The position numbers were made by a program, and so were the translations under genes. This document shows positions 34,476 to 43,183 of a stretch of DNA of 64,000 bases, in pieces; position 1 is the first letter of the stretch, and each line of letters opens with the position of its first letter. Source of the stretch: Streptomyces olivochromogenes (GTDB lineage Bacteria; Actinomycetota; Actinomycetes; Streptomycetales; Streptomycetaceae); NCBI RefSeq assembly GCF_001514115.1, contig NZ_KQ948467.1, positions 141,768-205,767 on the forward strand. The letters run 5' to 3'. Under the pieces are notes generated by a model. The model made no database searches and was not told the DNA's origin. It worked only from the letters and a program-made list of their open reading frames with translations.

Positions 34476-35519
34476 TCAGCGGGACCTGTCCGCGTGCCGG
34501 GGAACGGACGTCGACGTCCGCAGCACCAGCTCCGTCGCCAGCTCGATCCGCGGGGACACCGGCGGCCGGCCCTCGGCGAGCTGCATGAGGACCCGAGTCG
34601 CCTCGTGCCCCAGTTCCTCGAACGGCTGGCGCACCGCGCTCAGGGGCGGACAGGCCATGGCCGCGACCAAGGTGTCGTCGAAGGACATGACGGCCAGATC
34701 GTCCGGCACGCCGAACCCCTCCTGGCGGGCGGCCTCCAGCACGCCGAGGGCCTGGGCGTCACTGGCCGCGAACACGGCGGTGGGCGGCTCGGCGGAGCGG
34801 AGGATCTGGAGGCTGGCGGTCAGCGCCTCGTCGTAGTCGAAGTCGGTGGAGCGGACGATCGACGGGTCGTAGCCGATCCCGGCTTCCTCCAGGGCTGCCC
34901 GGTAGCCGTGCAGGCGAGCCGCCCCGGCCAGGGAGTGCGAGCGGCCCGCGACCATGCCGATCCGGGTGTGCCCGAGCCCGAGGAGGTGCTGCATCGCGTC
35001 CCTGGCACCGTTCCAGTTGGTCACCCCGATGCTCGGGATGTCCAGGGACGGCGCGCTGAGCGGGTCGATCAGCACCACCGGGAGACGCTGCTCGACGATA
35101 CGGCGCTGGTCCTCCTCGGCCAGCATCGAGATCACGATGATCAGCCCGGCGGCACCGAGCGCCACACACTCCTCCAGCCACCGGGAGATGGGCCGCCGAC
35201 TCGTCGTCCCCGTCACCACGTTGATGCCGAGTTCGCCTGCCGCGTCCACGATTCCCCGGGCGACTTCCAGTGTGTAGGGCCCCGACATGTCCCGGAACAC
35301 CGCGATGATCTGCCGGGGTCGGGCGGGCTCCGGCTCCCACGGGCGGACGTACCCGCTGCGCGCCAGCAGCTCCTCCACGCGGGCCCGGGTCGCCGCACCG
35401 ACGTCACGACGCCGGTGCACGACCTTGGACACGGTGCTGAGGGACACCCCCGCCTCGGCGGCGATGCCCGTCAGCAGCCCGTACTGCGTCTCCAGATGAG
35501 CCTTGCCCTGAGCTGCCAC
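34476..35519 (-). CDS. LacI-family transcriptional regulator
   Basis: Predicted 347 aa from GTG 35519. The HTH TGIAAEAGVSLSTVSKVVHRRRDVGAATRARVEELLARSGYV is at about 17-60, followed by a hinge and a periplasmic-binding-like effector domain (AVFRDMSGPYTLEVARGIVDAAGELGINVV; VFAASDAQALGVLEAARQEGFGVPDDLAVMSFDDT). It lies downstream of the GH3 gene on the same strand and faces the secreted enzyme. LacI repressors of sugar operons bind short central palindromes; CGAAA-N3-TTTCG sites at 32061, 41362 and 41462 are its likely targets. The inducer is presumably a breakdown product of the polysaccharide. Confidence 0.94.
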   Translation of the reverse strand: MAAQGKAHLETQYGLLTGIAAEAGVSLSTVSKVVHRRRDVGAATRARVEELLARSGYVRPWEPEPARPRQIIAVFRDMSGPYTLEVARGIVDAAGELGINVVTGTTSRRPISRWLEECVALGAAGLIIVISMLAEEDQRRIVEQRLPVVLIDPLSAPSLDIPSIGVTNWNGARDAMQHLLGLGHTRIGMVAGRSHSLAGAARLHGYRAALEEAGIGYDPSIVRSTDFDYDEALTASLQILRSAEPPTAVFAASDAQALGVLEAARQEGFGVPDDLAVMSFDDTLVAAMACPPLSAVRQPFEELGHEATRVLMQLAEGRPPVSPRIELATELVLRTSTSVPRHADRSR

Positions 35520-35544
35520 CCGATGCCCGCCCCATTGCCGACAC

Positions 35545-35565
35545 CGATGCGCCGAAAACGCATCG
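35545..35565. promoter_or_regulatory. 7-bp inverted repeat between GH3 and LacI genes
   Basis: Arms CGATGCG (35545-35551) and CGCATCG (35559-35565) with a 7-bp spacer, 26 bp before the LacI start. It differs from the CGAAA-N3-TTTCG palindrome of the locus. It may be an autoregulatory site, a site for another regulator, or a weak intercistronic hairpin. Confidence 0.35.
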
Positions 35566-35651
35566 AATCCCTGGTCAGAACCTCCGCCGCAAGCTAACGG
35601 GACCGTGTGCCCAGGGGCAAGACCGGTGCCGCCGCTGCCGTGCCCGCCCGG

Positions 35652-38018
35652 CTAAGCCCGCTCGACGGTCACCCGCACGGTGTGGTGTCGTACGACCGTC
35701 GCGTCCCGTTCCTCGCCGACGAGCCGGACCGTGCCCCGCGCCGGGGTGTCCTGGCTCGACGATCCCGCGTACAGCAGGATCTCGCCGGGCTCGACGACGC
35801 GGTGCCCCGCCAGGCCGGTGAAGGCCAGCCGGTCGGTGTGCACGGCGAAGCGGACGGTGGCGCTCTCGCCGGGGACGAGGTCGACCTTGGCGAAGGCCAG
35901 CAGCGCGCGTACCGGCCGGGTGACCTGGGCGACCGGGTCGACGGCGTAGAGCTGGACCGTCTCGGCGCCGGGCAGGTCACCTGTGTTCCGTACCTGCGCG
36001 GACACGGTGAACTCCCCGTCCGTAGGAACCTGTTCGCGGTCGACGGCCATCCCGTCGATCTCGAAGGTGGTGTACGAAAGGCCGTGCCCGAAGGGGAACG
36101 CGGGGGTCGGATCGAGGTTGGACAGCCAGCTCTGCCGGTCGCCCAGCGGCGGGTGGAGGTAGGTGTGGGGCTGACCGCCGGGGGACAGGGGGAGCTGCAC
36201 CGGCAGTTTTCCGCTGAAGTTCCCTGAGCCGGCGAGGAGTTCGGCGACCGCCCGGCCGCCTTCCTCGCCGGGCAGGAAGACCTGCACCATGGCGGCGGCG
36301 TCAGCGGCGAACCGGCCCACGGCGTAGGGGCGTCCACTGCTGACCACCAGGACGACCGGCCTGTGGGTCGCGAGGACCGCCTCCACCAACTCCTCCTGTA
36401 CGCCCGGCAGTCGAAGATCCTCGACGTCGCAGCCCTCGCCGGAGGTGCCGACGCCGAACATGCCGGCCTTGTCCCCGACGACCAGGACGGTCACGTCCGC
36501 GGTGGAGCAGGCCTCCACGGCGGCCGGGATGCCGGTGCGGTCCTCGTCGCGGATCGGGCAGCCCTGGGCGAACTGCCATTCCACATGCGGTAGTTCGGCG
36601 GTCAGTGCGGTTCGCAGGGACACCGCCTCCACCCCGTCGCCGAGATCGTCGCGGTCGGCGAGGACGTGGTTGGGGAAGCTGTAGCAGCCGAACATGGTGC
36701 GGACGTCGTCGGCGCACGGGCCGATCAGAGCGATCCGGCCGGCCGAGGGGAGGGGCAAGGCTCCGTCGTTCGTCAGTAGCACGGCGCTCGACCGGGCGGC
36801 CGCGTGGGCAAGCCGGCGGTGCTCCGGCTTGTCGAGGTCGAGCGCCCCGGCGCGCAGGGCGGGTGGGCGCGGGTCCCAGTCGGGGTCGAGCAGCCCCAGC
36901 CCGATCTTCTGCCGCAGGACCCGGCGTACCGCCCGGTCGACCGCGCTCTCGGCCACCTGCCCCTTCTCCACGGCGCTCACCAGCGCCTCGCCGAAGCCGC
37001 GCTGGTCGGGCAGTTCGACATCCATCCCGGCCCGCAGGGCGAGCGCCCCGGCCGCGGGCAGGTCGGCCGCCACCCGGTGCGCGTTCACCAGGAACGGCAG
37101 CGACCAGTAGTCGGAGACGACGGTGCCCTCGAAGCCCCACTGGTCGCGGAGCACGGACGTCAGCAGCCACTCGCTCGCGGCGGGGGCCTCGCCGTCGATC
37201 TCGGCGTACGAGTTCATGACCGACCCCACACCCGCGGCGACGAGTCGTTCGAAGGGCGGCAGGATGACGTCGAACAGCTCCCGGCGGCCGAGCTGCGCGG
37301 GCGCGTGGTTGCGGCCGCCCATCGAGGCGGAGTACCCCGCGAAGTGCTTGAGGGTGGCGACCACCCCCGCGCTCTGCACGCCCAGTACATAGGCCTCGGC
37401 CATCTCGCCGACGAGATAGGGGTCCTCACCGAAGGTCTCTTCGCAGCGGCCCCAGCGGTAGTCGCGGATCACGTCGACGACGGGGGCCAGACCCTGGTGG
37501 ACGCCGGCCTCGGCCATGTCGGAGCCGATGGCCTCGCCGACCCGGCGGATCAGGGCGGGGTCGAAGGTGGCCGCCATGCCCAGGGAGGTCGGGTAGATCG
37601 TGGCGCCGTAGGCGGTGAAGCCGGTCAGGCACTCGTCGTGGGCCATGGCCGGGATGCCGAACCGGCTCTGCCTCACGACCTGTTGCTGGTGCCCGGCCAG
37701 CAGCCGGGCGTGTTCCAGTGCGGGCCGGGGGAGGGTGCCGTAGGGGCGGGTGAGCTGGCCCAGGCCGTGCCGGGCGGTCTCGTCGAGGTCACCGACCCGG
37801 CCGAAGTGGTTGCTGCCCGGGGCGACTTCGGGGCCGGTGGCCTCGATGTCCTCCCAGGTGCTGCTCAGTTGCGCGACCTTCTCGGGCAGGGTGAGCCGGG
37901 CGAGCAGGGCCTCGACGCGCTCGTCGACCGGCAGCGCGGGGTCGGTCCAGGGGCGATCGGGCCCGGTGCGGTCTCCCGGGTGCGGGAGGCCGCCGTGGTC
38001 CGGCATGGTGGTCGTCAT
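35652..38018 (-). CDS. Glycoside hydrolase family 3 (beta-glucosidase/beta-xylosidase-like), cytoplasmic
   Basis: Predicted 788 aa from ATG 38018 (GAGGAG six bases upstream). The GH3 N-domain runs from about 40 to 320, with substrate-binding KHFAGYS at about 224-230 and the catalytic Asp in VVSDYWSL (D303). The GH3 C-domain follows at about 380-620 and a fibronectin-III-like domain at about 670-770. There is no signal peptide, so it acts on imported oligosaccharides, releasing single sugars. Retaining mechanism is a family property. It is the fourth gene of the importer operon. Confidence 0.95.
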   Translation of the reverse strand: MTTTMPDHGGLPHPGDRTGPDRPWTDPALPVDERVEALLARLTLPEKVAQLSSTWEDIEATGPEVAPGSNHFGRVGDLDETARHGLGQLTRPYGTLPRPALEHARLLAGHQQQVVRQSRFGIPAMAHDECLTGFTAYGATIYPTSLGMAATFDPALIRRVGEAIGSDMAEAGVHQGLAPVVDVIRDYRWGRCEETFGEDPYLVGEMAEAYVLGVQSAGVVATLKHFAGYSASMGGRNHAPAQLGRRELFDVILPPFERLVAAGVGSVMNSYAEIDGEAPAASEWLLTSVLRDQWGFEGTVVSDYWSLPFLVNAHRVAADLPAAGALALRAGMDVELPDQRGFGEALVSAVEKGQVAESAVDRAVRRVLRQKIGLGLLDPDWDPRPPALRAGALDLDKPEHRRLAHAAARSSAVLLTNDGALPLPSAGRIALIGPCADDVRTMFGCYSFPNHVLADRDDLGDGVEAVSLRTALTAELPHVEWQFAQGCPIRDEDRTGIPAAVEACSTADVTVLVVGDKAGMFGVGTSGEGCDVEDLRLPGVQEELVEAVLATHRPVVLVVSSGRPYAVGRFAADAAAMVQVFLPGEEGGRAVAELLAGSGNFSGKLPVQLPLSPGGQPHTYLHPPLGDRQSWLSNLDPTPAFPFGHGLSYTTFEIDGMAVDREQVPTDGEFTVSAQVRNTGDLPGAETVQLYAVDPVAQVTRPVRALLAFAKVDLVPGESATVRFAVHTDRLAFTGLAGHRVVEPGEILLYAGSSSQDTPARGTVRLVGEERDATVVRHHTVRVTVERA

Positions 38019-38054
38019 TCACGACTCCTCGGGGAGGTACGGGGGAACGCGTCG

Positions 38055-38084
38055 CGGCGGCCGGGCATGCCAACCCGGCCGCCG
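38055..38084. terminator. Intercistronic hairpin between permease and GH3 genes
   Basis: Perfect 11-bp stem, arms CGGCGGCCGGG (38055-38065) and CCCGGCCGCCG (38074-38084), 8-base loop, in the 115-bp gap between permease stop and GH3 start. On the transcribed strand it ends 36 bp before the GH3 ATG. It may reduce read-through or stabilise the upstream mRNA so that transporter and enzyme are made in different amounts. Confidence 0.5.
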
Positions 38085-38133
38085 TCGCGGGACGCGTTGC
38101 TGAGACAAAGGTGGTGAGGCGGGCGAGGGCCTG

Positions 38134-39063
38134 CTACTTGGAGAATCCGGCGGTGAGGCCGGCGACGAGCTGGCGCCGGGCGAGCACGAACACCACCAGC
38201 ATGGGCAGCGTGGAGAGCACCACCGCGGCCATGGTCGCCGGGACGTCGATGCCGAACTGGCCCCGGTAGAGCGTCAGAGCGAGCGGCAGCACCGCCTTGT
38301 CGCCGCTCTGGGTGAGGATCAGCGGGAAGAGGAAGCCGTTCCAGACCTGGAGGCCGTCGTACACGGCGACCGTCACCAGCGCCGGGCGGGCCAGCGGCGC
38401 CGCGAGCGAGATCAGCATGCGCCAGTCGCCCGCGCCGTCGACGACCATCGCCTCGAACAGGGAACGGGGCACGTCCCGCAGGAAGCTCACCAGGATCATC
38501 ACGGTGATGGGCAGCGCGAACGCCACCGACGGCAGCACGATCGCCGCCAGGCTGTCGTACAGCCGCATCCGGATGATCAGCAGGTACACCGGGATGATGA
38601 CCGCCTGCAACGGGATCGCCAGGCCCAGCAGGAACAGCCGGAACGTCACCCGGGACCAGCGGCTGCCGGAGTTGCGGACGATCGCGAACGCCGCCATCAG
38701 GGCCGCGACGACGGTGAACACGACCGTCGCCACGGTCACGACGGCGCTGTTGAGCAGATAGGTCGCGAAGTCGCCGTCCAGGACGGTTCGGTAGTTCGCC
38801 AGGGTGGGGTGGCCGGGCGGGGCCAGCGGACTCGCGGTGGTGAAGTCCGTAGCACTGCGCAGGCTGGTCACGACGAGCCAGTAGACGGGTACGACGACCA
38901 GCGCCGTCCACAGCAGCGCGGCGCCGCCGGTGACGGCACGGCGCAGGGCCGTCGCCGCCCGGTGCGGCCAGGGAGCCCGCCGCGCCGTCACCGGACGCCC
39001 GGCGGCGTCCGCCCCGTCGTCCTTGCCGGCACCTGTGCGCGTCCGTGTCAGGGTGGTGCTCAC
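38134..39063 (-). CDS. Carbohydrate ABC transporter permease (MalG type)
   Basis: Predicted 309 aa from GTG 39063 with AGGAGG about six bases upstream; the start overlaps the previous permease stop by 4 nt. Six membrane segments are visible from about residue 45. The EAA loop is present as SLFEAMVVDGAGDWRMLISLAAPLARPAL and contacts the ATPase. It is the second membrane subunit of a CUT1-class importer. No ATPase gene is in the operon, so it presumably uses the shared MsiK-type ATPase of Streptomyces encoded elsewhere, as other CUT1 systems of this genus do. Confidence 0.94.
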   Translation of the reverse strand: MSTTLTRTRTGAGKDDGADAAGRPVTARRAPWPHRAATALRRAVTGGAALLWTALVVVPVYWLVVTSLRSATDFTTASPLAPPGHPTLANYRTVLDGDFATYLLNSAVVTVATVVFTVVAALMAAFAIVRNSGSRWSRVTFRLFLLGLAIPLQAVIIPVYLLIIRMRLYDSLAAIVLPSVAFALPITVMILVSFLRDVPRSLFEAMVVDGAGDWRMLISLAAPLARPALVTVAVYDGLQVWNGFLFPLILTQSGDKAVLPLALTLYRGQFGIDVPATMAAVVLSTLPMLVVFVLARRQLVAGLTAGFSK

Positions 39064-40004
39064 AGGCCCTCCTGTTGGCTGTCCATCCGGGTGAACCCGG
39101 ACAGGCGGGTGGTCAGCAGCGACAGACCGAGGCCGAACGCCACCAGCAGAGTGGCGACCGCGCTGGCCCGGCCCATGTCGTGCGACTGGAAACCCGTGAT
39201 GTACATGGCCAGCGGCAGCACGCGGGTGGCGGTGCCGGGACCGCCGGTGCCGCCGGACAGCACGAAGATCAGGTCGAAGTACGTCAGCGAGCCCACCAGC
39301 ATGAGCGTGCTGGACGTGACCATCGTGTACTTCAGCTGCGGCAGCGTGATGCGCAGGAACCGGGTCGCGGGACCGGCGCCGTCGATCGCGGCGGCCTCGT
39401 ACAGCTCGGTCGGGATCTGCCGTATCCCGGCCTGGTAGAGCAGTGCGTGGAACGGCACGAACTGCCAGGCGATCACGAAGATCACCGTATACAGCGCCAG
39501 GTCCGGCGAGCCCAGCAACGGCCTTGCCAGCCAGTGCAGTCCGGGTGTGGCACCGATGCCGAACGACGGGTCGAGCAGGGCCTGCCAGGTGAGTCCGATC
39601 GCCACGGCGGACAGCAGCAGGGGCAGGAACCAGAGCACCGCGAAGAGGGAGCGCAGGCGCCCGTGCGGCGCCTGGAAGACACCGAGGGCGAGAGCCAGCG
39701 GTGTCTGGACCAGCCAGCTGATCACCATCACCTTGACGGTGAGCCACAGCGCCTGCCAGGTGGCGCCGTCCGTCAGGACGGAACTCCAGTTGGCGGCGCC
39801 GGACCAGCCGATGGAGCCCAGGCCGTCCCAGCGGGCGAAGCCGAGCGCCACCACGCCCACCAGGGGGACCAGACCGAACAGACCGAAGAGGATCAGGGCG
39901 GGGGCCGCCATGAGAGCGCCGCTGAAACGGCGCCCGCCACGGCCGGTCGTACGGGTCGTTCGGGTCGTAGAGGTCGTACGGGGGGTGCGGAGCGTGGTGG
40001 CCAC
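39060..40004 (-). CDS. Carbohydrate ABC transporter permease (MalF type)
   Basis: Predicted 314 aa from GTG 40004, sharing one base with the stop of the binding-protein gene (TAGTG). The N-terminus has a run of Thr/Arg (TTLRTPRTTSTTRTTRTTG) before six membrane segments. The EAA loop is ELYEAAAIDGAGPATRFLRITLPQLK. It pairs with the MalG-type permease to form the channel. The Thr/Arg run comes from short repeats related to ACGACC/CGTACG and is probably unstructured. Confidence 0.94.
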   Translation of the reverse strand: MATTLRTPRTTSTTRTTRTTGRGGRRFSGALMAAPALILFGLFGLVPLVGVVALGFARWDGLGSIGWSGAANWSSVLTDGATWQALWLTVKVMVISWLVQTPLALALGVFQAPHGRLRSLFAVLWFLPLLLSAVAIGLTWQALLDPSFGIGATPGLHWLARPLLGSPDLALYTVIFVIAWQFVPFHALLYQAGIRQIPTELYEAAAIDGAGPATRFLRITLPQLKYTMVTSSTLMLVGSLTYFDLIFVLSGGTGGPGTATRVLPLAMYITGFQSHDMGRASAVATLLVAFGLGLSLLTTRLSGFTRMDSQQEGL

Positions 40005-41305
40005 TACGAGCCCGCCTTGCTCATGTTCGCGCCGAACTGCTCGGGCTTGATCTGCCGCAGGAACGATTTGTCGACGTTGGTCAGGAGCGGGTCGGCCTGG
40101 TCCGAGGGCAGGGCCTGGTCCCAGGAGAGCTGGAAGCTCGGGGAGTTCTGCACCAGTTCGTAGACGAACGTCAGCCACGCCTTGTCGGACGACTTCGTCG
40201 CCGCCAGCTTCGACTCCAGACCGTTGACCGGCGGCACGCTGCCCGCCGCGAGGTAGGCGTCGACCTGGGAGTCGTCGAGGACGTAGTCCTTCAGGTAGGT
40301 GAGGGCCGCGGACTTGTGCCCGCTCGACGCGTTCAGCGACAGGAAGTTCGAGGGGTTGCCGACGATGCTCTTCGCGTTGCCCGCGCCGCCGGTCAGCGCC
40401 GGGAAGGCGACATAGCCCAGGTCCTTCTTGACGAAGTCCGGTGCGGCCTTGACGAGGTTGGCGTACTCCCAGGTGCCCATCACCTCCATGCCCGCCTTGC
40501 CGGTGTAGAGCAGAGCCGTGGAGGCGCCCTGGTCGTAGTTCACGGAGGAGGCGTTGTTCCCGAACGCGCCGGCCTTGGCGAGGTCCTGGAGGTACTGATT
40601 GGCCTTGGTGACCGTCGGATCCGTCCACGCCGTGGCGTCACCGGAAGCGATCTTCGAGAACGCCTGGGTGCCGCCCGTGCGGTCGAGCAGGTACTCCAGG
40701 TACATCAGCGTCGGCCACTTGGAGTTCGCCGCGAGGGACAGCGGAATCACTCCGTCGCCCTTCAGCTTCCCCACGGCCGTCATCAGCTCGTCGTACGTCT
40801 TCGGCGGCTCCACGCCCGCGCTCTTGAGAACCTTCTTGTTGTAGTAGAGGACGACCGGGGCGAGGCCGTTGGCCGGCACGCCGTAGACCTTGCCGCCGAA
40901 AGTGGCGCTCTGCATCACGCTCGGCGTGAACCGGTCCGTCTTCACCTGTGCCGCCGTCAGCGCGTCGACCTTGCCCGCCTTGACGTAGTCGTCCAGCGCG
41001 CCGCCGCCCCAGCTGAAGAAGATGTCCGGTGCCTGGTTCGCGCCGAAGGCCACCCGCAGCTTCTGCTTGTAGTCGTCGTTCGCGTACAGCTGCAGCGTGA
41101 TCTTCTCGTCGGGATGGTCCTTGTTGTAGGCGTCGACGGACTCCTTGAGGATCGTCTGGTCGTTCAGTGCCCACATCGTCAGGCCCTTCGCCGACGTCGT
41201 CGTGGACGGTCCCGAAGTCCCGCACGCGGCAAGGCCGAAGGCCGCCGCGACGGTGACGGCGGACGCGATGACGCGCCGGGCTCTGATGTTCCGGAATCCG
41301 CGCAT
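40004..41305 (-). CDS. Carbohydrate ABC transporter substrate-binding lipoprotein (CUT1 class)
   Basis: Predicted 433 aa from ATG 41305 (GAGG six bases upstream; ATG 41317 and 41359 are less likely). The signal peptide carries Arg-rich RNIRARR and lipobox GLAAC. The mature protein is a type 1 extracellular solute-binding protein: LTMWALNDQTILKESVDAYNKDHPDEKITLQLY, then APDIFFSWGGGALDDYV and VYGVPANGLAPVVLYYNKKVL. It binds the imported mono- or oligosaccharide at the outer face. It is the first gene of an operon that continues through two permeases and GH3, with two LacI-type palindromes upstream. Confidence 0.95.
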   Translation of the reverse strand: MRGFRNIRARRVIASAVTVAAAFGLAACGTSGPSTTTSAKGLTMWALNDQTILKESVDAYNKDHPDEKITLQLYANDDYKQKLRVAFGANQAPDIFFSWGGGALDDYVKAGKVDALTAAQVKTDRFTPSVMQSATFGGKVYGVPANGLAPVVLYYNKKVLKSAGVEPPKTYDELMTAVGKLKGDGVIPLSLAANSKWPTLMYLEYLLDRTGGTQAFSKIASGDATAWTDPTVTKANQYLQDLAKAGAFGNNASSVNYDQGASTALLYTGKAGMEVMGTWEYANLVKAAPDFVKKDLGYVAFPALTGGAGNAKSIVGNPSNFLSLNASSGHKSAALTYLKDYVLDDSQVDAYLAAGSVPPVNGLESKLAATKSSDKAWLTFVYELVQNSPSFQLSWDQALPSDQADPLLTNVDKSFLRQIKPEQFGANMSKAGS

Positions 41306-41361
41306 GTTCTGCCTCATCTCTCTGCACGCCGTGGGTGCGTCAGGCAGATCGGAAAGCATTA

Positions 41362-41374
41362 CGAAAGGCTTTCG
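41362..41374. promoter_or_regulatory. LacI-type operator 1 of the sugar importer operon
   Basis: CGAAAGGCTTTCG, a perfect 6-1-6 palindrome, 57 bp before the binding-protein start. It matches the site at 32061 outside the two central positions and lies where the core promoter is expected. Confidence 0.65.
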
Positions 41375-41461
41375 GATGTCCCGCCGAGGCGGCCTGCCTG
41401 CTGGATCGGGAGACTGACATGTCCTTCACACCCGGGACAAGGAGGGGAAATGCCTCGGTTA

Positions 41462-41474
41462 CGAAAGACTTTCG
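41462..41474. promoter_or_regulatory. LacI-type operator 2 of the sugar importer operon
   Basis: CGAAAGACTTTCG within the longer palindrome ACGAAAG-A-CTTTCGT, exactly 100 bp from operator 1 centre to centre. Two spaced operators are common where LacI-family tetramers or dimers act together; looping is possible but not shown. Confidence 0.65.
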
Positions 41475-41479
41475 TGACG

Positions 41480-41511
41480 CGGACCCCGCCCGTGGACACG
41501 GGCGGGGTCCG
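41480..41511 (-). terminator. Strong hairpin terminator between flavoprotein gene and importer operators
   Basis: Perfect 15-bp stem with a 2-base loop; arms CGGACCCCGCCCGTG (41480-41494) and CACGGGCGGGGTCCG (41497-41511). It lies about 90 bp downstream of the flavoprotein gene (minus strand) and 6 bp from operator 2, insulating the importer promoter from upstream transcription. Confidence 0.8.
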
Positions 41512-41598
41512 GCATCGCATGCGCTTGTAACCTCCTGCTCACGCGGCTTGCGCACACGCTCGTGGTCGTGTGCGGCATCTGCCGACGGGCCTGGTGGC

Positions 41599-43071
41599 CT
41601 AGCTCTTGTAGGCCTTGAGCATGAAGAGCCAGATTTCGCTGACGGTGGGGAAGCAGGCGACGGCGTGCCGCAGTCGCTTGAGGGGGATCTCGCCCGCGAC
41701 GGCGACGGTCGCGGAGTGCAGCAGTTCGCTGACGCCGGGGCCGACGAAGGTCACCCCGAGGAGGACCTCACGGTCGAGGTCGATGACCATGCGGGCTTGG
41801 CCCTGGTAGCCGTCGGCGTACAGGTTCGCCCCCTGGGCTTGGGCGAAGTCCACGTCGACCACGGAGATGCGGTGGCCGGCTCCGGTGGCCTGTTCGGCGG
41901 ACAGGCCCACGGCAGCGGCCTCGGGATCGGAGAAGAAGACCTGCGGCACGGCGTGCTGGTCGGCGGTGGTGGCGTGGTCGCCCCAGGGCCCGTTGTCGAG
42001 CGGCAGACCCTTGGCGCGGGCGCCGATCGCGTCGCCCGCCGTCCGCGCCTGGTACTTGCCCTGGTGGGTGAGCAGGGCGCGGTGGTTGACGTCACCGAGG
42101 GCGTAGAGCCAGGTGCCCTCCATTTCTCGGACCAGACAGGTCTCGTCGACATCGAGCCAGGATCCGGGGGCCAGGCCCACGGTCTCCAGGCCGATGTCGT
42201 CGGTGCGCGGCGCCCGACCGGTGGCGAACATGACCTCATCGGCCTCCAGCCGGTTCCCGTCGTCGAGGCTCAGGGTGACCGGGCCCGCCGGGTCGGGGCG
42301 GCTCAGCCCGGTCACCGAGACGCCGATGCGTACGTCCGCGCCCGCCTCGGTGAGCCCTTGGGTGACCGCGTCGCCGACGAAGGGCTCCATCCGGGGCAGC
42401 AGCGGGCGGCGGGCCAGCAGGGTGACCTGGGCGCCGAGGCCCTGCCACAGGGTGGCCATCTCCACGCCCACCCCTCCACCGCCGACGATGGCGAGCCGGC
42501 CGGGCACATGGCTGGAGTCGGTGCCCTCGCGGTTGGTCCACGGACGGGCTTCCTCGAGGCCTGGTACGTCGGGCAGTACGGGGCGGCTGCCGGTGGCGAT
42601 GGCGACCGCGTGGCGGGCGTTGAGGGTGCGGCGCCCGCCGTCGGAGGCGGTGACGGTCACCCGGCGCGGTCCGTCGATCCGGCCCTGCCCGCGGAACAGA
42701 TCGGCCCCGATGGACTTCACCCAGTTGGCCTGCCCGGCATCGTCCCAGTCGGTGACGTAGTGATCGCGCCGGGCGAAGACCCTGGCGGTGTCGAGGTCTC
42801 CGGCGACCGCCTGGCGGGCACCGTCCACCCGGCGTGCGTCCGAGACGGCGATGACCGGCCGCAGCAGTGCCTTGCTGGGCACGCAGGCCCAGTACGAGCA
42901 CTCACCGCCCACCAGTTCACGCTCGACCACGGCGACGGTCAGCCCGGCCGCGCGGGCGTGGTCGGCGGCGTTCTGGCCGACCGGGCCGGCCCCGAGCACG
43001 ATCACGTCATAGGTGTCTTCCGCGGTGTCTCTCGCGGCGGCTTCTGGAGTGATTTCGGGTGAAGTGTTCAT
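41599..43071 (-). CDS. Pyridine nucleotide-disulfide oxidoreductase (dihydrolipoamide/mercuric reductase-like)
   Basis: Predicted 490 aa from ATG 43071 (ATG and GTG codons further upstream are possible). FAD fold VIVLGAGPVGQNAADHARAAGLTVAVVE, redox centre GGECSYWACVPSKALLRP, NAD(P) fold LAIVGGGGVGVEMATLWQGLGA, second FAD site LYALGDVNHRALLTHQGKYQARTAG, and a C-terminal dimerisation domain. The two redox Cys are spaced as in lipoamide dehydrogenase (C-x4-C), but the intervening residues are Ser-Tyr-Trp-Ala instead of Val-Asn-Val-Gly. The usual C-terminal HPT/HPE catalytic motif is not obvious: the region reads CFPTVSEIW. A reductase of an unknown disulfide or quinone is the safest call. Confidence 0.92.
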   Translation of the reverse strand: MNTSPEITPEAAARDTAEDTYDVIVLGAGPVGQNAADHARAAGLTVAVVERELVGGECSYWACVPSKALLRPVIAVSDARRVDGARQAVAGDLDTARVFARRDHYVTDWDDAGQANWVKSIGADLFRGQGRIDGPRRVTVTASDGGRRTLNARHAVAIATGSRPVLPDVPGLEEARPWTNREGTDSSHVPGRLAIVGGGGVGVEMATLWQGLGAQVTLLARRPLLPRMEPFVGDAVTQGLTEAGADVRIGVSVTGLSRPDPAGPVTLSLDDGNRLEADEVMFATGRAPRTDDIGLETVGLAPGSWLDVDETCLVREMEGTWLYALGDVNHRALLTHQGKYQARTAGDAIGARAKGLPLDNGPWGDHATTADQHAVPQVFFSDPEAAAVGLSAEQATGAGHRISVVDVDFAQAQGANLYADGYQGQARMVIDLDREVLLGVTFVGPGVSELLHSATVAVAGEIPLKRLRHAVACFPTVSEIWLFMLKAYKS

Positions 43072-43183
43072 GATTCCATCGTTCCTCGGGACGTGGCGAT
43101 CCGCTCGGCTCACAGGCCGGCGGGGCGTGGCGGATCGCAAGCTCCACTGGGGGCGGTGACGGCTGTGGCAGATCGGAGGCCGG

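Noticed and set aside
34476..35519. Treating CGATGCG/CGCATCG at 35545 as a fourth LacI operator
   Set aside because: It does not match the CGAAA-N3-TTTCG sites and so cannot be grouped with them from sequence alone.
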